Shown here: in pieces, positions 1 through 18,150 of the stretch | How the letters are laid out: each line of letters starts with the position of its first letter | How positions within the stretch are numbered: position 1 is the stretch's first letter | Assembly (NCBI RefSeq): GCF_000004075.3 | Contig: NC_026660.2 | Coordinates: 12,896,001-12,960,000 of the forward strand | Length of the DNA stretch: 64,000 bases | DNA from: Cucumis sativus | Taxonomy: Eukaryota > Streptophyta > Magnoliopsida > Cucurbitales > Cucurbitaceae | Direction: 5' to 3' | Position numbers and translations under genes: made by a program | Notes under the pieces: generated by a model | Databases searched by the model: none | The model's input: the letters and a program-made list of their open reading frames with translations, nothing else | What the model was told of the DNA's origin: nothing

Positions 1-2800
1 AAGACTTATTAAATTAAAGAAATCAAAGACTTAAATCTGACCATTTTTTAAAGTTGATTTTATTTATTGTGCAAAAGTTGCATATAGAAACATTATAATA
101 AATAAACCGTGGATTCGATCATTGTATATGATTAAAAAGGGTAGGGTACTAATCAAAGCCGAAAAGGTAGTGTTCACTCTACTTTTGACCACCTTTTTCA
201 ACATATATACATTAATTAAAAAACACTCCTTGCTTTCAATATAAAAACCAAAATGGTTATTATTTTTTTGAAGAAAAAACAATACCAATTACCAGACCCC
301 TATACGATAATTCTAATTGTTTTTTAATTGGTATGGCATGACAATCATTTTCCATCTTTAAGGTCTAACTTCAAGTTGATATTATATCTTTTTATTGTTT
401 TAAAATAATTATCTTGAAAAATACTCTATAATTATATGGAGATTGAGATGGTTATTCAAAATATTTTCTAAAATTTAACTATTGAGTCATGAATTCTTCT
501 TAAAATATATGAAATTTTCAATAACAAGATGAGTATAGGTCCATGATGTGAAATCAACCATTGGTCTATTGTAAGTACCAAATAAAAACTATTATAAAAA
601 GCATGACAAAAAAGATTAAAGAGATTGTGAATTAAAAGAACTATGTAGAAATTGTGAATAAAATGTTATTTACAAGTACACCATATTAGAATTCACAACG
701 TCAGACATTGTTAAGCGTGCACGTTAAACATGCCATTAGAAAAAGAAAATCAAGACTATTTAAACCAATATCACATTTTGAGTTTCGTACATTAACTTCT
801 CAACTGAAGTACAACTGAGCTTCAATTTCCTAGGTTTTATTTTCTAAAATTTTCCTCAATTAGTCTATTTTTAAGTCTTTTTTTACCATTAGACATTCAT
901 GAAACCCAATGTTAATGATATCGAAACCTTGGTTTCCTCGGATCCTAGTATTGTCACTTACAAATCTTAATAAAAATCAGTGATTAAAGCAATTCTTAGA
1001 ATTAGTCTTAATTAACCTAAATCTGAAGTTCATTGTATTTGATTCTGAGAGGAACATCATTGATTCTAATTTGAATTCGAGTATTAATCCTCATTAGTTG
1101 AAGCAAATAGCTTTAGTTTGCAAGTGTTTGCAAAAATCCTCGAAAACATATTGGGTTGTTACACTATTTTCACCTTTTTTCTTCTTGTATGGGATTTTCA
1201 AAAGTAACTTTTTCCTATAGTTCAAGTTCGCTCCCCAACATCTCTTTTCAATTGTTCAAAACCAATATCGATAGTGTAAAATTTATGTTGAAGACATGAA
1301 TCCAACTATTAGAAAGATAATTTAAACCATTTCCTTGATACTATCAAATTAGCTAGTCCATGAGAAGTTCAATTTACACATGAATAATTACAAATTTAGC
1401 ATGCAAAATAATTAAATAATAACTAACATTTTAGAAAAATTACAAATATAACAAAATTAGTCAAATTCTATAATGATATAAATCTATCTTCGATAGTCTA
1501 TATTATAAATATTAATCTATCGTTAATAGATTTATAATCTATCAATTGATAAATTTGTTATATTTACAAATTTTGTCTATAAACAATAATTTTATCATAT
1601 TTGTAATTTTTTTAAATATTGTTATATCTTACATTATTATTTCTAAAATAGACATCAATAATAAAAACAACTAAAAACTTCTGGCCCATTATAGAATACA
1701 TTATTTTATTCTTCTATTCATCAACCAATCTAAACCTTTTGATATAAAAATAGATGATAAATTTCTTGTTCCATCACAATTTCTTATCTATAACCACTTT
1801 CGTTAGAAAAAAAAAAAAACCATATAGAAACTTTTGGTTGGCAAAACTTGAAAAACGTTTGGAGGAAATAGGCAAGTAAATTAACAAAAGAACCAAAAGG
1901 TTTAGGTAACCACTTATTGTTCTTTGTTTTTTGAAAATAAACCCTATTATAAGGACTTTTGTTCAACCCCAAATTAGGTATAATGTTTTGTTATGTTTTT
2001 TAAAACCAAGCAAATTTTGAGAACTCCAAAAATAAATAAATAAATTACAAAAACTATTTTGTTTTTTGGAAATTAACTTAAAATTTACAAAAGAAATATG
2101 CAACTCAGTGTAAGATACTTAGAAAAATTTGACAATCATTTGCTAAAACTAAAAATCAAATAATTAACACCTAAATGGTTCATCATCAGTCTAAGGCCAC
2201 TCGCTTCAATTTTCTTTTTACTCCATGCAAGAGTGTGAGTCAAGTAAAGATGAGAGAATCTTCAAAGTTTCTAAATAAAATTATGTTAGCAGCCAGAAAA
2301 TCTTGAATTAGGAAACAAAGTCAGAAATGGTTACTATGAGATAAGACATCCCTTACATGGTCATCAGTTTTGTCAACGTCTTTGTTCTTCATACGGCCGA
2401 TGATGCAACCTTTTCCTTGATGCACTAACACCATCTGCCAAACAGATGATAATATTTTCGAACTAAAAATCAACTATGGCATACAAGATATTGGCGGAAC
2501 CAAGTTGTGTTCTCTCTAATAATTTTATACAAGACCTTCCAGTTACACCTACCAATCTAATTGATCCCTGAGAAGTTATCCCAAACATATGGGGAGGGAT
2601 CTCTAAGCTTTTTAGCTACCAACGTGAACTAGATTGTAGAACTCAAGAACACGTACAACTATATAACAGATCCTGTTCGAGGTTGTGTACTTCTAGATAG
2701 TAATCACGAGGCAATAACAAAGATGTGGCAGACAGACAGTTGTTTTGCCTCAACAAAAAAGATAAATTGATGGATCTTACCCGTCGAAAAAGAAGTTAAA
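1..2800. other. AT-rich intergenic DNA and 3' flank of the ISWI gene
   Basis: No coding region is supported here. The sequence is strongly AT-rich, and short open frames lack family features. A MITE-like inverted repeat lies at 1,433-1,613. The stretch from about 2,180 to 2,800 is less AT-rich and probably includes the 3' untranslated region of the ISWI gene, whose stop codon is at 2,810-2,812. Confidence 0.6.
1433..1613. mobile_element. MITE-like element with imperfect terminal inverted repeats
   Basis: The left end reads AAAAATTACAAATATAACA. The right end, reverse-complemented, reads AAAAAATTACAAATATGATA, so the roughly 180-bp AT-rich segment has terminal inverted repeats of about 25-28 bp. 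The interior holds further small palindromes of the type ATCTATC...GATAGA. There is no coding capacity. It resembles the copies at 29,229-29,387 and 62,982-63,131, which suggests a dispersed non-autonomous family. The superfamily cannot be assigned without clear target-site duplications. Confidence 0.5.
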
Positions 2801-2809
2801 AAGAATGTG

Positions 2810-9915
<7,106 letters not shown>

Positions 9916-10110
9916 AGGTTTTTCTCGGACGCCGGGAGGGGGTTTCGAAAAGGAGGAGTCTCTGTGTAAAAGAGAAGTAAACCGACTTATAATTCTCGAA
10001 CCACTGACCAAATAAAACGAGAAATTGATAACATGAATGTTTTATAGCCGTTAGATTGAAATCAACGGAGATCTGCGGTTCGGAATGATTTGTTACTTTG
10101 GTAGCATAAT

Positions 10111-10118
10111 TTTCCCGC
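10111..10118 (+). promoter_or_regulatory. E2F-like site upstream of ISWI
   Basis: TTTCCCGC matches the E2F consensus TTTSSCGC and lies about 200 bp upstream of the ISWI start codon. A second TTCCCGCC occurs at about 10,139-10,146. The motif match is seen directly; function as a cell-cycle element is inferred. Confidence 0.4.
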
Positions 10119-10153
10119 CAATAAAAAGAAATTGCAAGTTCCCGCCTATTGCT

Positions 10154-10175
10154 GGGTTGGGCCTTTAATGGGCCT
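10154..10175 (+). promoter_or_regulatory. Paired TGGGCC (site II-like) motifs
   Basis: Two TGGGCC hexamers are spaced about 11 bp apart, upstream of ISWI and next to the E2F-like sites. Such site II elements are common in plant promoters of proliferation and housekeeping genes, where TCP factors bind. Assignment to the ISWI promoter rests on position alone. Confidence 0.35.
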
Positions 10176-10199
10176 TTCTACTGGACCTACTATGGCCGC

Positions 10200-12120
10200 C
10201 CCACTTAGCCCATTGGGGTGGTTGAATTTTCGTAAATGCCCTCCTCATTCTATTTATAAGATTAACAAATGAAAAAGATGATTTCAATTAGATATCAGAA
10301 CATTATGCAACATTTTGTAACTTAACATTTTAAAAAATTACAAATATAGTATATCATTAATAGAAGTCTATCTTGGTTATATATTGCATATTGTGGTTGC
10401 TTGTTATACTTGTTTACGAGAATATAAAATATATTTAAGTTCGCTTCCCTTCGTTTCTACAAATGATATCCCACATTATATCTACTTTATATTGTCACAC
10501 ACGAACCTTTCTAAAAATTACATAGATCAATACATTCAATATTTAACAAATCAATAAATCATCTAACAACAACGTATCAAACAATCTATTACGACTATTG
10601 TATTATTGAGGCCCTATAAATCTTTTGAATCGAAACTATAATCAAATTCTCAAAAGCATTTATTACATATAGCCTTTGATTTAAAGGCTTTACTTTTTTA
10701 GGTAAGAAAAATGTAGGGGTAAGAAATGTTTCGAAGTTTGATTATTACAAGCACTAAAGAAAAAACAACTTGAGATCATCAAAGAATAACTGTAAAACTC
10801 AACCTAGTTAACAACTAAAGACTCGTGCGGTCAAAATAAAGTTATACGCAATCACGAGTGACAATAACAGGTTTGACTCTTATATCCACAATTGTTAAAA
10901 AAAAGAAGAAGAAAGAGCATACTTTTCAGCTACTAACATCATTAAAATCCATGCTAACCATTTATAAAAAGCAAAGAAGATTCAATCAAACCATATATTG
11001 CAAAAATAAGTTTGAATTAAAGAATTTACTCTTTTAAGTCATAAGATCATGGCAATCCATTGCAATATATTTGAATTAAGATTTAAATGATCACCGGCAA
11101 CACAAAAAAATCATCAAAATAGTTTAAACAATATCCAAATTCAAAGTATTTAATTAAAAAAAAAAATCATTTAGCGCTAAGTTTTGAATCTCGTTGTTGC
11201 TCGCTCCTTTTAGTCTCAATCCCATTTAATTGATTTAAAAAAAAATTAATTTTCAACCCTTGCTTGTTTTAAATGGATTAAAATACTTTAACACAAAAAG
11301 AAAAAAAAATCGGTAAGCATAATATCCAGTAGAAAATCAAAACTTAAAAGCATAAATAATAACACCAAGAATCAAAAAGAAAAACAAAACTCATACACAA
11401 TCATATAAACCTATAAAATTTGAAATGTTATAAACCAAATTTAAACAATACTCCACAATTAGAATTAAGGTATAATATTTTAAAAAGATAAATTGTTATG
11501 AATAGAAAAATAATAATAAAATTATTTTCGTACGTACTAAAAAAAGTTAAATAGGTTACCTAAAAAACTTAGAGAAATTGTTACGAATAACAAAAAGAAA
11601 AAAAAAATTTATTTATAAAATTTTGCAAAATTTTTAAATGAACTATAAAGATTTTGATGAATGAAGCTATTTATTGTAAATAATTTTAGTATTGTGCTTA
11701 TTCTTAAAATGTCCCAAAATTTAATAAATTTTAGTCTATTTTATAAATAGTCTTAATTTTTTTTTATATTCTTTTAAAAATGAACATAAATGGTAAGATA
11801 TTTTAAAAAATAGTAAAATATTAAAACTATTTACAAAATAAAGTAAACAATGTGTCTATATTTTACAAATAGCTTATTCCCAAATGTTTATATTGAATGT
11901 GGTTGTTCCAAACAAAACCTAGGAAGCAATCATATATTTTTAACTAATCTTATAAGCAAGCCACGTGGGTGCCCATAAGATTAAAAAAGAATTGACAACA
12001 ATAATGTTGAAAAATTCAAACCAAATTAGGTTATAAATCACATCCCAAATAAAGCAAAAAACAGTTAAATCGGTTAGGCTGAGAAGCGGTAGACCAAACA
12101 CTTCACAGCCCTAATCTTCA
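10200..12120. other. AT-rich intergenic region between ISWI and RALF genes
   Basis: No gene, RNA or clear repeat array is visible. Poly-A and poly-T tracts are frequent. A short stretch near 10,330-10,400 resembles the AT-rich ends of the MITE-like family but lacks a matching second end. Confidence 0.6.
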
Positions 12121-12142
12121 CAAACCCCAGTTCCCTCTCCCA

Positions 12143-12150
12143 TTTATAAT
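12143..12150 (+). promoter_or_regulatory. Probable TATA box of the RALF gene
   Basis: TTTATAAT lies about 97 bp upstream of the RALF ATG, in a pyrimidine-rich context that would place transcription start near 12,175-12,185. It is supported by position and motif only. Confidence 0.45.
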
Positions 12151-12246
12151 CCCCTCTCCTCTCCATTTCTATTAGGAAACAAAGACGCAGAGCCTAAAAC
12201 TTTTATTTTAAAAAAAAAACACACAAAAACAAAATCTATAATTGCT

Positions 12247-12597
12247 ATGAAGCTCGGTCTCTGTCTCCTCCTACTCGTAGCTGCCATCGCCATCACTCTT
12301 CCTGTTGCCTTATGTGATTGGACTCGTGCCTATGGTAACCCCGACTACGCCTTTTGGGGCACGGCTGAACCGGCGACGATAAATGATGTTGATGACAGCA
12401 GACGACTACTTTTCCAATATGGATTTGCTTACAAATATCCAAAGAATAAGTATTTGGGTTATGATGCACTTAGGAAGAACAACTCCCCTTGCCGTCATCG
12501 TGGACACTCTTATTATGACTGTACGAAGCGCCGAAAGGCCAACCCTTATCGTCGTGGGTGCATCGCTATCACTGGTTGTGCTCGATTCACGGATTAA
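12247..12597 (+). CDS. RALF-like (rapid alkalinization factor) peptide precursor
   Basis: A single-exon 116-aa prepropeptide. RALF peptides are secreted cysteine-rich hormones sensed by CrRLK1L receptor kinases (FERONIA class) and bind LRX proteins and pectin at the wall. Residues 1-23 form a hydrophobic signal peptide (MKLGLCLLLLVAAIAITLPV...). RRLL at 52-55 fits the RRxL site cut by the subtilase S1P. The mature part carries YLGY at 69-72, the counterpart of the family's YISY motif, then ALRKNNSPC and NPYRRGC. Four cysteines at 82, 92, 105 and 111 would form the two conserved disulfides. The C-terminus is atypical: ITGCARFTD instead of the usual basic end after the last cysteine. The ATG is the only in-frame start before the signal peptide. 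The precursor looks intact. Confidence 0.9.
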   Translation: MKLGLCLLLLVAAIAITLPVALCDWTRAYGNPDYAFWGTAEPATINDVDDSRRLLFQYGFAYKYPKNKYLGYDALRKNNSPCRHRGHSYYDCTKRRKANPYRRGCIAITGCARFTD

Positions 12598-12619
12598 GTT
12601 TTTAAAATGATCCATTAAT

Positions 12620-13880
12620 GGAAAATTATATATTTTTATAATTTAACGGAATTTATTTTTAGTTTTATTTACTTTATGATCAAATCTTGATGTTGGGAAT
12701 AAATTCTGTTATTTGCTTGTTTATATTTCTTACTGTATTCCTTGATTGTAATGTGTGCTTTTCTTGTATGTATGCTTTTATGGGTTGTGTTCTTGTTTGA
12801 AATTTAAATAAAATTATTATATTTACATTTACAAATATTATCGGCTTTTCCAACGACATGTAAAGTGAAAATTACAAAATATTACTAAATGACTAATGAT
12901 ATTAAATGTGTCTAACTCAATACATAAGATTTGTAATAAAAAAAATCTATTAAATAAGTAAACCATTGTATACATGAGCCCTTAACAAATGTGAAAATAT
13001 ATATGTTTTAAAATGTATTTTTCTTAAAAAAAAACATTATTTTAGTTATAATTGGTCAAATTTAGTATAAATTATTTTAATGGATTCAAGATCCACTTTT
13101 TGAAAATTCAAAAATTTTATGCATTAACTAATTGAGAGGTTGTTAATTAGTTATTGTCATGGTTATATTAATATTTGAGGTGCATACTTAATTGTTAGGA
13201 TCGAGTTATAATAATTCGTAAAGATACGACCTAACTATATTTTAGCGTTGAATGTTAGAGTTGTTTCTAAAATTGTATCTAGCTTTCAATACATAATTAG
13301 AAGAATGATATTATATATGATTGTGAAAATTTGTAATCGATTTTATTAGTGACATAAACAATGGTGTCTACGTGTGAAAGTATTTAGTGGGGTTTAAAAA
13401 CAAAAGTTAAAAGTGTAAATCATCCCATGGTAGAGATCAAATTGAAATAAAATTCTAAACTAAAATATGATGTTTTGAAACACAGGAAGTATACGACACA
13501 ATTAAAGTGAAAACTCAAATGCCATATTTTAAAATTGTAACATACTCTAGGCTTAGGGTTCATAATCTGGATTTGATACTTGATGACCCGACAATCCCTT
13601 GTGTTCCCCTATGACTCGACTACGTCATTTCCTTGATTGTCTTGAATCGCTTATAAGAGTAAAAGACTTGCTATTTACCCCACAAACCAGTGCTTTATAC
13701 TATCTCTCACACGTGTTGTTTAGAAATTTTTTATAAGGAGGTAATTCAACATAGATTTTACATAATTTATAACATGCAAGTTTGATCCAAAGATTAACAT
13801 GTCATCTACGTGTAAACATATGATAGTATGTAATTTATTCATATGATAGTATGTAATTTATTTTTAGGCTTACATTAGAT
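12620..13880. other. Intergenic AT-rich DNA after the RALF gene
   Basis: The first part is the RALF 3' region. After that I see no gene or structured repeat before the decayed copia element begins. Confidence 0.5.
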
Positions 13881-16760
13881 ACATTTGTCACTCTCATTTA
13901 CTTTGAATCTTTTGGACATGATTAAGTTGTCAAACTTTTTGTGTCATTGCTTAGGAGTTTGTTTTAGGTGGAGAGATTTATCTAGTTTACAAACTTTGGT
14001 TTCTTGACCATGAACTATGAAAGCTTCAGGTTGTTTCATATAAATTTCTTCTTCTAAATCACAATTTAGGAAAGCAGTTTTGACATCCATTTGATGGATT
14101 AAGAGATTTTTCAGAGCAACTATAGGTACCAACACTCTAATTGAGGTAATTCTAGTGATCGGAGAAAAAGTATTAAAGAAATCTACGTTCCCTCTGCCTA
14201 AATCTCTTAGCTACTAATCTAGCCTTATATTTATCTAATGATCTATTAGGTTTGAGTTTCTTCCTTAAAACTCATTTACAACCTATTGCTTTGCAACCGG
14301 GGGTAAGTCAACTAGGTGCCAAGTTCTATTGGATTCAAGAGAGTCCATTTTATCATTGATAGCTTCTTGCCATAAGTTGGCATCTACTAAGGATAAGGCT
14401 TCTGCTAGATCTTTTGGATCTTCTATGTTATACATTTCAAAGTCTTCTCCAGGTTCTAACTCTCTTGCTTCTTCTAGGGTTCATGATCTACTTCCTTTTT
14501 CTTGGGTTTGGATCCTAATTGAAGGTAGACTACTTGAACTTAAGCCCCCATTAGTTTGATTATTTAAGCCCCACTATTTCTAGATTTAAAAGGAAATCTA
14601 TCCTCGAAAAAATCTACGTCATTTGATTATATGATTACTTTATTTTCTAAGTCATAGAATCTATAGGCTTTACTATTTTCAACATATCCTGTGAAAATAC
14701 ATTTATAGGCTCTACTGGCTAATTTTCTTCTCTTTGGATCAGGTATTCTAACATAGGCTAGACAATCCCAAGTTCTAAGATAAGACATGTTTGGTGTTTT
14801 ATTCTTAGGGACTTCGTGTGGTGAAGATTTACTGTTTGATTTAGGAATCGTATTAAGAACATAATTAATAGTCTTAATTATTTCACCTCACCAAGATGGT
14901 GCTGCTCTTGATTCAAGTAAGATAGCAATGACTAACTAACTTTGTTAGTATTCTATTATTCCTTTATGTTTTTCCATTCATTTCAGAAGAATAGGGTGCA
15001 GAAGTTTCGTGTATTATTCCTTTTGAGTTATAAAAATCATATTCAGTTCCTCTATTACTACGAAATTGCTTAATTTTTTTTGTTAAACTGATTATCTATT
15101 TCAGTTACACACACCTTGAATATGTTTAAGACATCACTTTTATTTTTAAGCAGATAAATAAAAGTGTAGTCGGAATAATCATCTATAAATGTTATTACAT
15201 ACCTTTTACCATTCCTAGTTAATGTGCCATCAAATTCACATAAGTCAGAATATATTAATTCTAAAAGTTATGTTACTCTAGTTACAAACTAATGCTAGGT
15301 TTTTGTTATTTTAGCTTGACTACAATATGCACATTTCTCAAATTCATGCATAGATAACTTAGGCATAAGATTTAACCTACTCATGTGCTAATTAGTCTTT
15401 TATTAACATGACAAAGTCTAGCATGCCAAACATTAAAAGAAAACATGTAAGCGGAAGTTAAATTCTTATTCATTTATAAATGTAGTTTGAACATTCCTTC
15501 TGTCGCATGACCCTTTTCCACAAAAACATTGTTCTTGGTTAAAGTAAATAAATTTGATCCTACAGTTTGCAAGAAGTCAGCTTTGTTGAGGAGATATCCA
15601 GAGACCAAATTCTTTTGAATTTTCGGCTTGTGAAGAACTTTCTTCAACACAAGCATTTTGTCATATGTAAATTTCAGTTCTAACTTCTCCAACGCCTACC
15701 ACCTTAGTCGTGTGATGATCTCCTAAAAGGATATTCTTATCCTTTATTTCATTATACTTTCTAAATAAACTAAGGTCAAACATGTCGAGATGCATCAGTT
15801 TCTAGCCCTCAACCTTCACACCCCCCAATTACATTAACTTCAGAAATCATAGGTACATATTCATCTTATACCAAGTTCACCCGCGCAACATGACGATTCC
15901 TATTTCTACAATTCCTAGATAAGTGTCCAGGCTTATTACAATTGTAACAAACAATTTGTACTGTACTTCTGGACTAGGGTCTTTGTGAGTTATTTTGCTT
16001 GTTGGGTCTACGTTTCATTTTATTTCCCTTAGGCTTCAGATTCGATTTCAACACTACGTTTGACTTCTTTATGAGAATTACATTCACCTCTTCCTTTTGA
16101 TCATGTCTTCTCGCCTCTTCCTTAATACTTAATCGTGTGACTAGACTTTCCAACGAGAACTCATTGGTTTTGTGCCTTAGAGTATTTTTTAAATTCAATA
16201 ATAATCACAACTTGAAATTGATCGTCAAGCAGGATACCTTCGCTTATGATCTCATGTGCTATCTTCTGAATCTCATACGATTGAGACTTCACTGATCTGT
16301 GTCATCAGTCATTTGATAACAAAGTATCGACTTAACCGCATACTTCTTAGATCCAGCCTCCTCAGTGTCATACTTCTTTTGTAACATATCCCAAACTTCT
16401 TTCGCGGTAGACATTGTACTGTAATAATCATACAACTAATCAATAAGACCATTAAGTATTAAATTCTTACATATAAAATTGGTATTTGTCCACGCAGTAT
16501 GAGTTTTGACTTGCTCCTCAATTGGAATGGACTATGGGATTTTTGGCTCTTCAGAGGTACATGTGGTACCACCTTCTTCAAAGTAAGAAAAGATAGCATC
16601 TTTTGTTTCAACCTCCTAAAATTTGCTCATTCAAAACGAAAAGGATGGTTGAGGTTAGAGAAACTCAAATCGCCTTGGAATGATCCGACCATCGCAGCAG
16701 ATTGAACTGTCTTAAAATTGTTGTTGCACTTCTCCATGTGTCTTGCTTAAGGTACCGTTT
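13880..16760 (-). pseudogene. Decayed Ty1/copia gag-pol relic
   Basis: Reading the minus strand from high to low coordinates, the copia order gag, protease region, integrase, reverse transcriptase can be followed in broken frames. A gag UBN2-like stretch lies near 16,200-16,450. A CX2CX4HX4C zinc knuckle is at 15,949-15,908 (CYNCNKPGHLSRNC). The pre-integrase segment LVSGYLLNKADF is near 15,550-15,690. The integrase tail, with APYSSEMNGK-like and YRFYDLENKV-like text, is at 14,560-15,060. A reverse transcriptase piece with QMDVKTAFLN and EEEIYMKQPE is near 13,990-14,100. Frameshifts and stops are numerous, and the RNase H end is missing beyond about 13,900. No intact frame exceeds 80 residues, so it cannot move autonomously. 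A TATATATA near 17,113-17,121 may belong to its old 5' LTR, but I could not define LTR ends. Confidence 0.8.
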
Positions 16761-18150
16761 ATCCAGTAGTCAAGTCGCATGCTGATTATCTCACCAAATG
16801 GACAAAATGCCCAGTGGCCAGAATGCAAAGCTGAAAAACAAAAAATGGTTAAGTAATGGATGAGTCACAGATCACTCTCTTTAAGACGTTTCACGGCTCT
16901 GCTCCTTTGTGCAAACAAAATTATTGCCCCGTAGTTTCCAGGATAAAAGAACATTTTAGTTCTTCAATTGATTTTGCACATAAATCAATTGAAATTTCAA
17001 CACTCACATAAACACTTACAATTGCTCGGTAAATTCAAAACGAAGAAGTTTTAGAGAGAGTTTTCTTGCTTATGAAAATATCTAGCACGTATTATGAAAG
17101 AATGAAGAAAGTGTATATATAGTGTGAGGGAATCAATAGACTATTGGAAATTAATTTGTAACATTTTTATTTATGGAGGGGTTATGTTGACTTATTATAC
17201 AAAACAGTAATAAAAACATAGTTATCACATGTTTGACCATCTCGCCTAGGATGTCAACATATGCGATGAGATGTTCTTACCTGTCGCGTAGGTTTCTCGC
17301 ATAGCTCATGTTATTGTATAGTCATGATCAACATTACATAGTTGAAAACTAAAATACGAAATACTCTAAAGTTTTTATTCACATAGTATTTGAAACTTAG
17401 TTATCACATTGTTTTAGTCTTCTTGCATCACATAAAGAATTAGCTTTTAAAACATGTTTAAATCATAGCCATAACTTGGTTTTATCACATAAACAATTTT
17501 TCATTCAACAGTTTCACTCATCCTCTACCTTCCACACTACAACTACCATTGCACTAACTTAAAGTAATGTCTCGCTCAAACACGTCTCACTCTCATGCTA
17601 ACTCGTTGTCCATCTCTCAAACTATCTTGTTGGCATGCTCTTGGTGCATTTTACTTTACTTACTTTTACATCCAATACATCGTTTTCATGGTCGATTCAT
17701 ACATTTTCCAGATGCGACAATTCCTAGAACTATGGGAGACCGATGTTCAAATGCCTGTCGAGCTACTAAAACAAACAACAAATCACAGTTGAGAAGAACT
17801 CCAACAACAAATAATTCACCATTCAAATGAAGCTTATTTCAAAGAAAACAGGATCGATTGCTTTATTATATTATTCATTTTCATTATAGAAAATATTGTC
17901 AAATCGTTTATAGTATCACAATCAATCACATCATAAGTCTAATTTCAAACGAGACAACGAGACTGTGGCACAGCGAGGGCGAGAAAATAAAAAAGAAGGT
18001 GAGGGCAAATTTCGTAAGCATAGGATCGTTTGGCAACAACAGATGGCCCCCACTGCTTCGCCATTGTCTTAGAGCCTCACGTCTCCGCCATTTCCCTTTT
18101 CCCCTTTTTTCTTCTTTATCTTCAACCTCGAGAAGCGTTTCTGAATTCGC
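16760..18150. other. Possible degraded LTR and upstream region of the Rossmann-fold gene
   Basis: No gene is supported. Minus-strand TATATATA near 17,113 suggests remains of a retrotransposon LTR belonging to the relic at 13.9-16.8 kb, but no second LTR was found to confirm it. The last 200 bp before 18,151 are pyrimidine-rich and probably hold the 5' untranslated region of the downstream gene. Confidence 0.35.
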
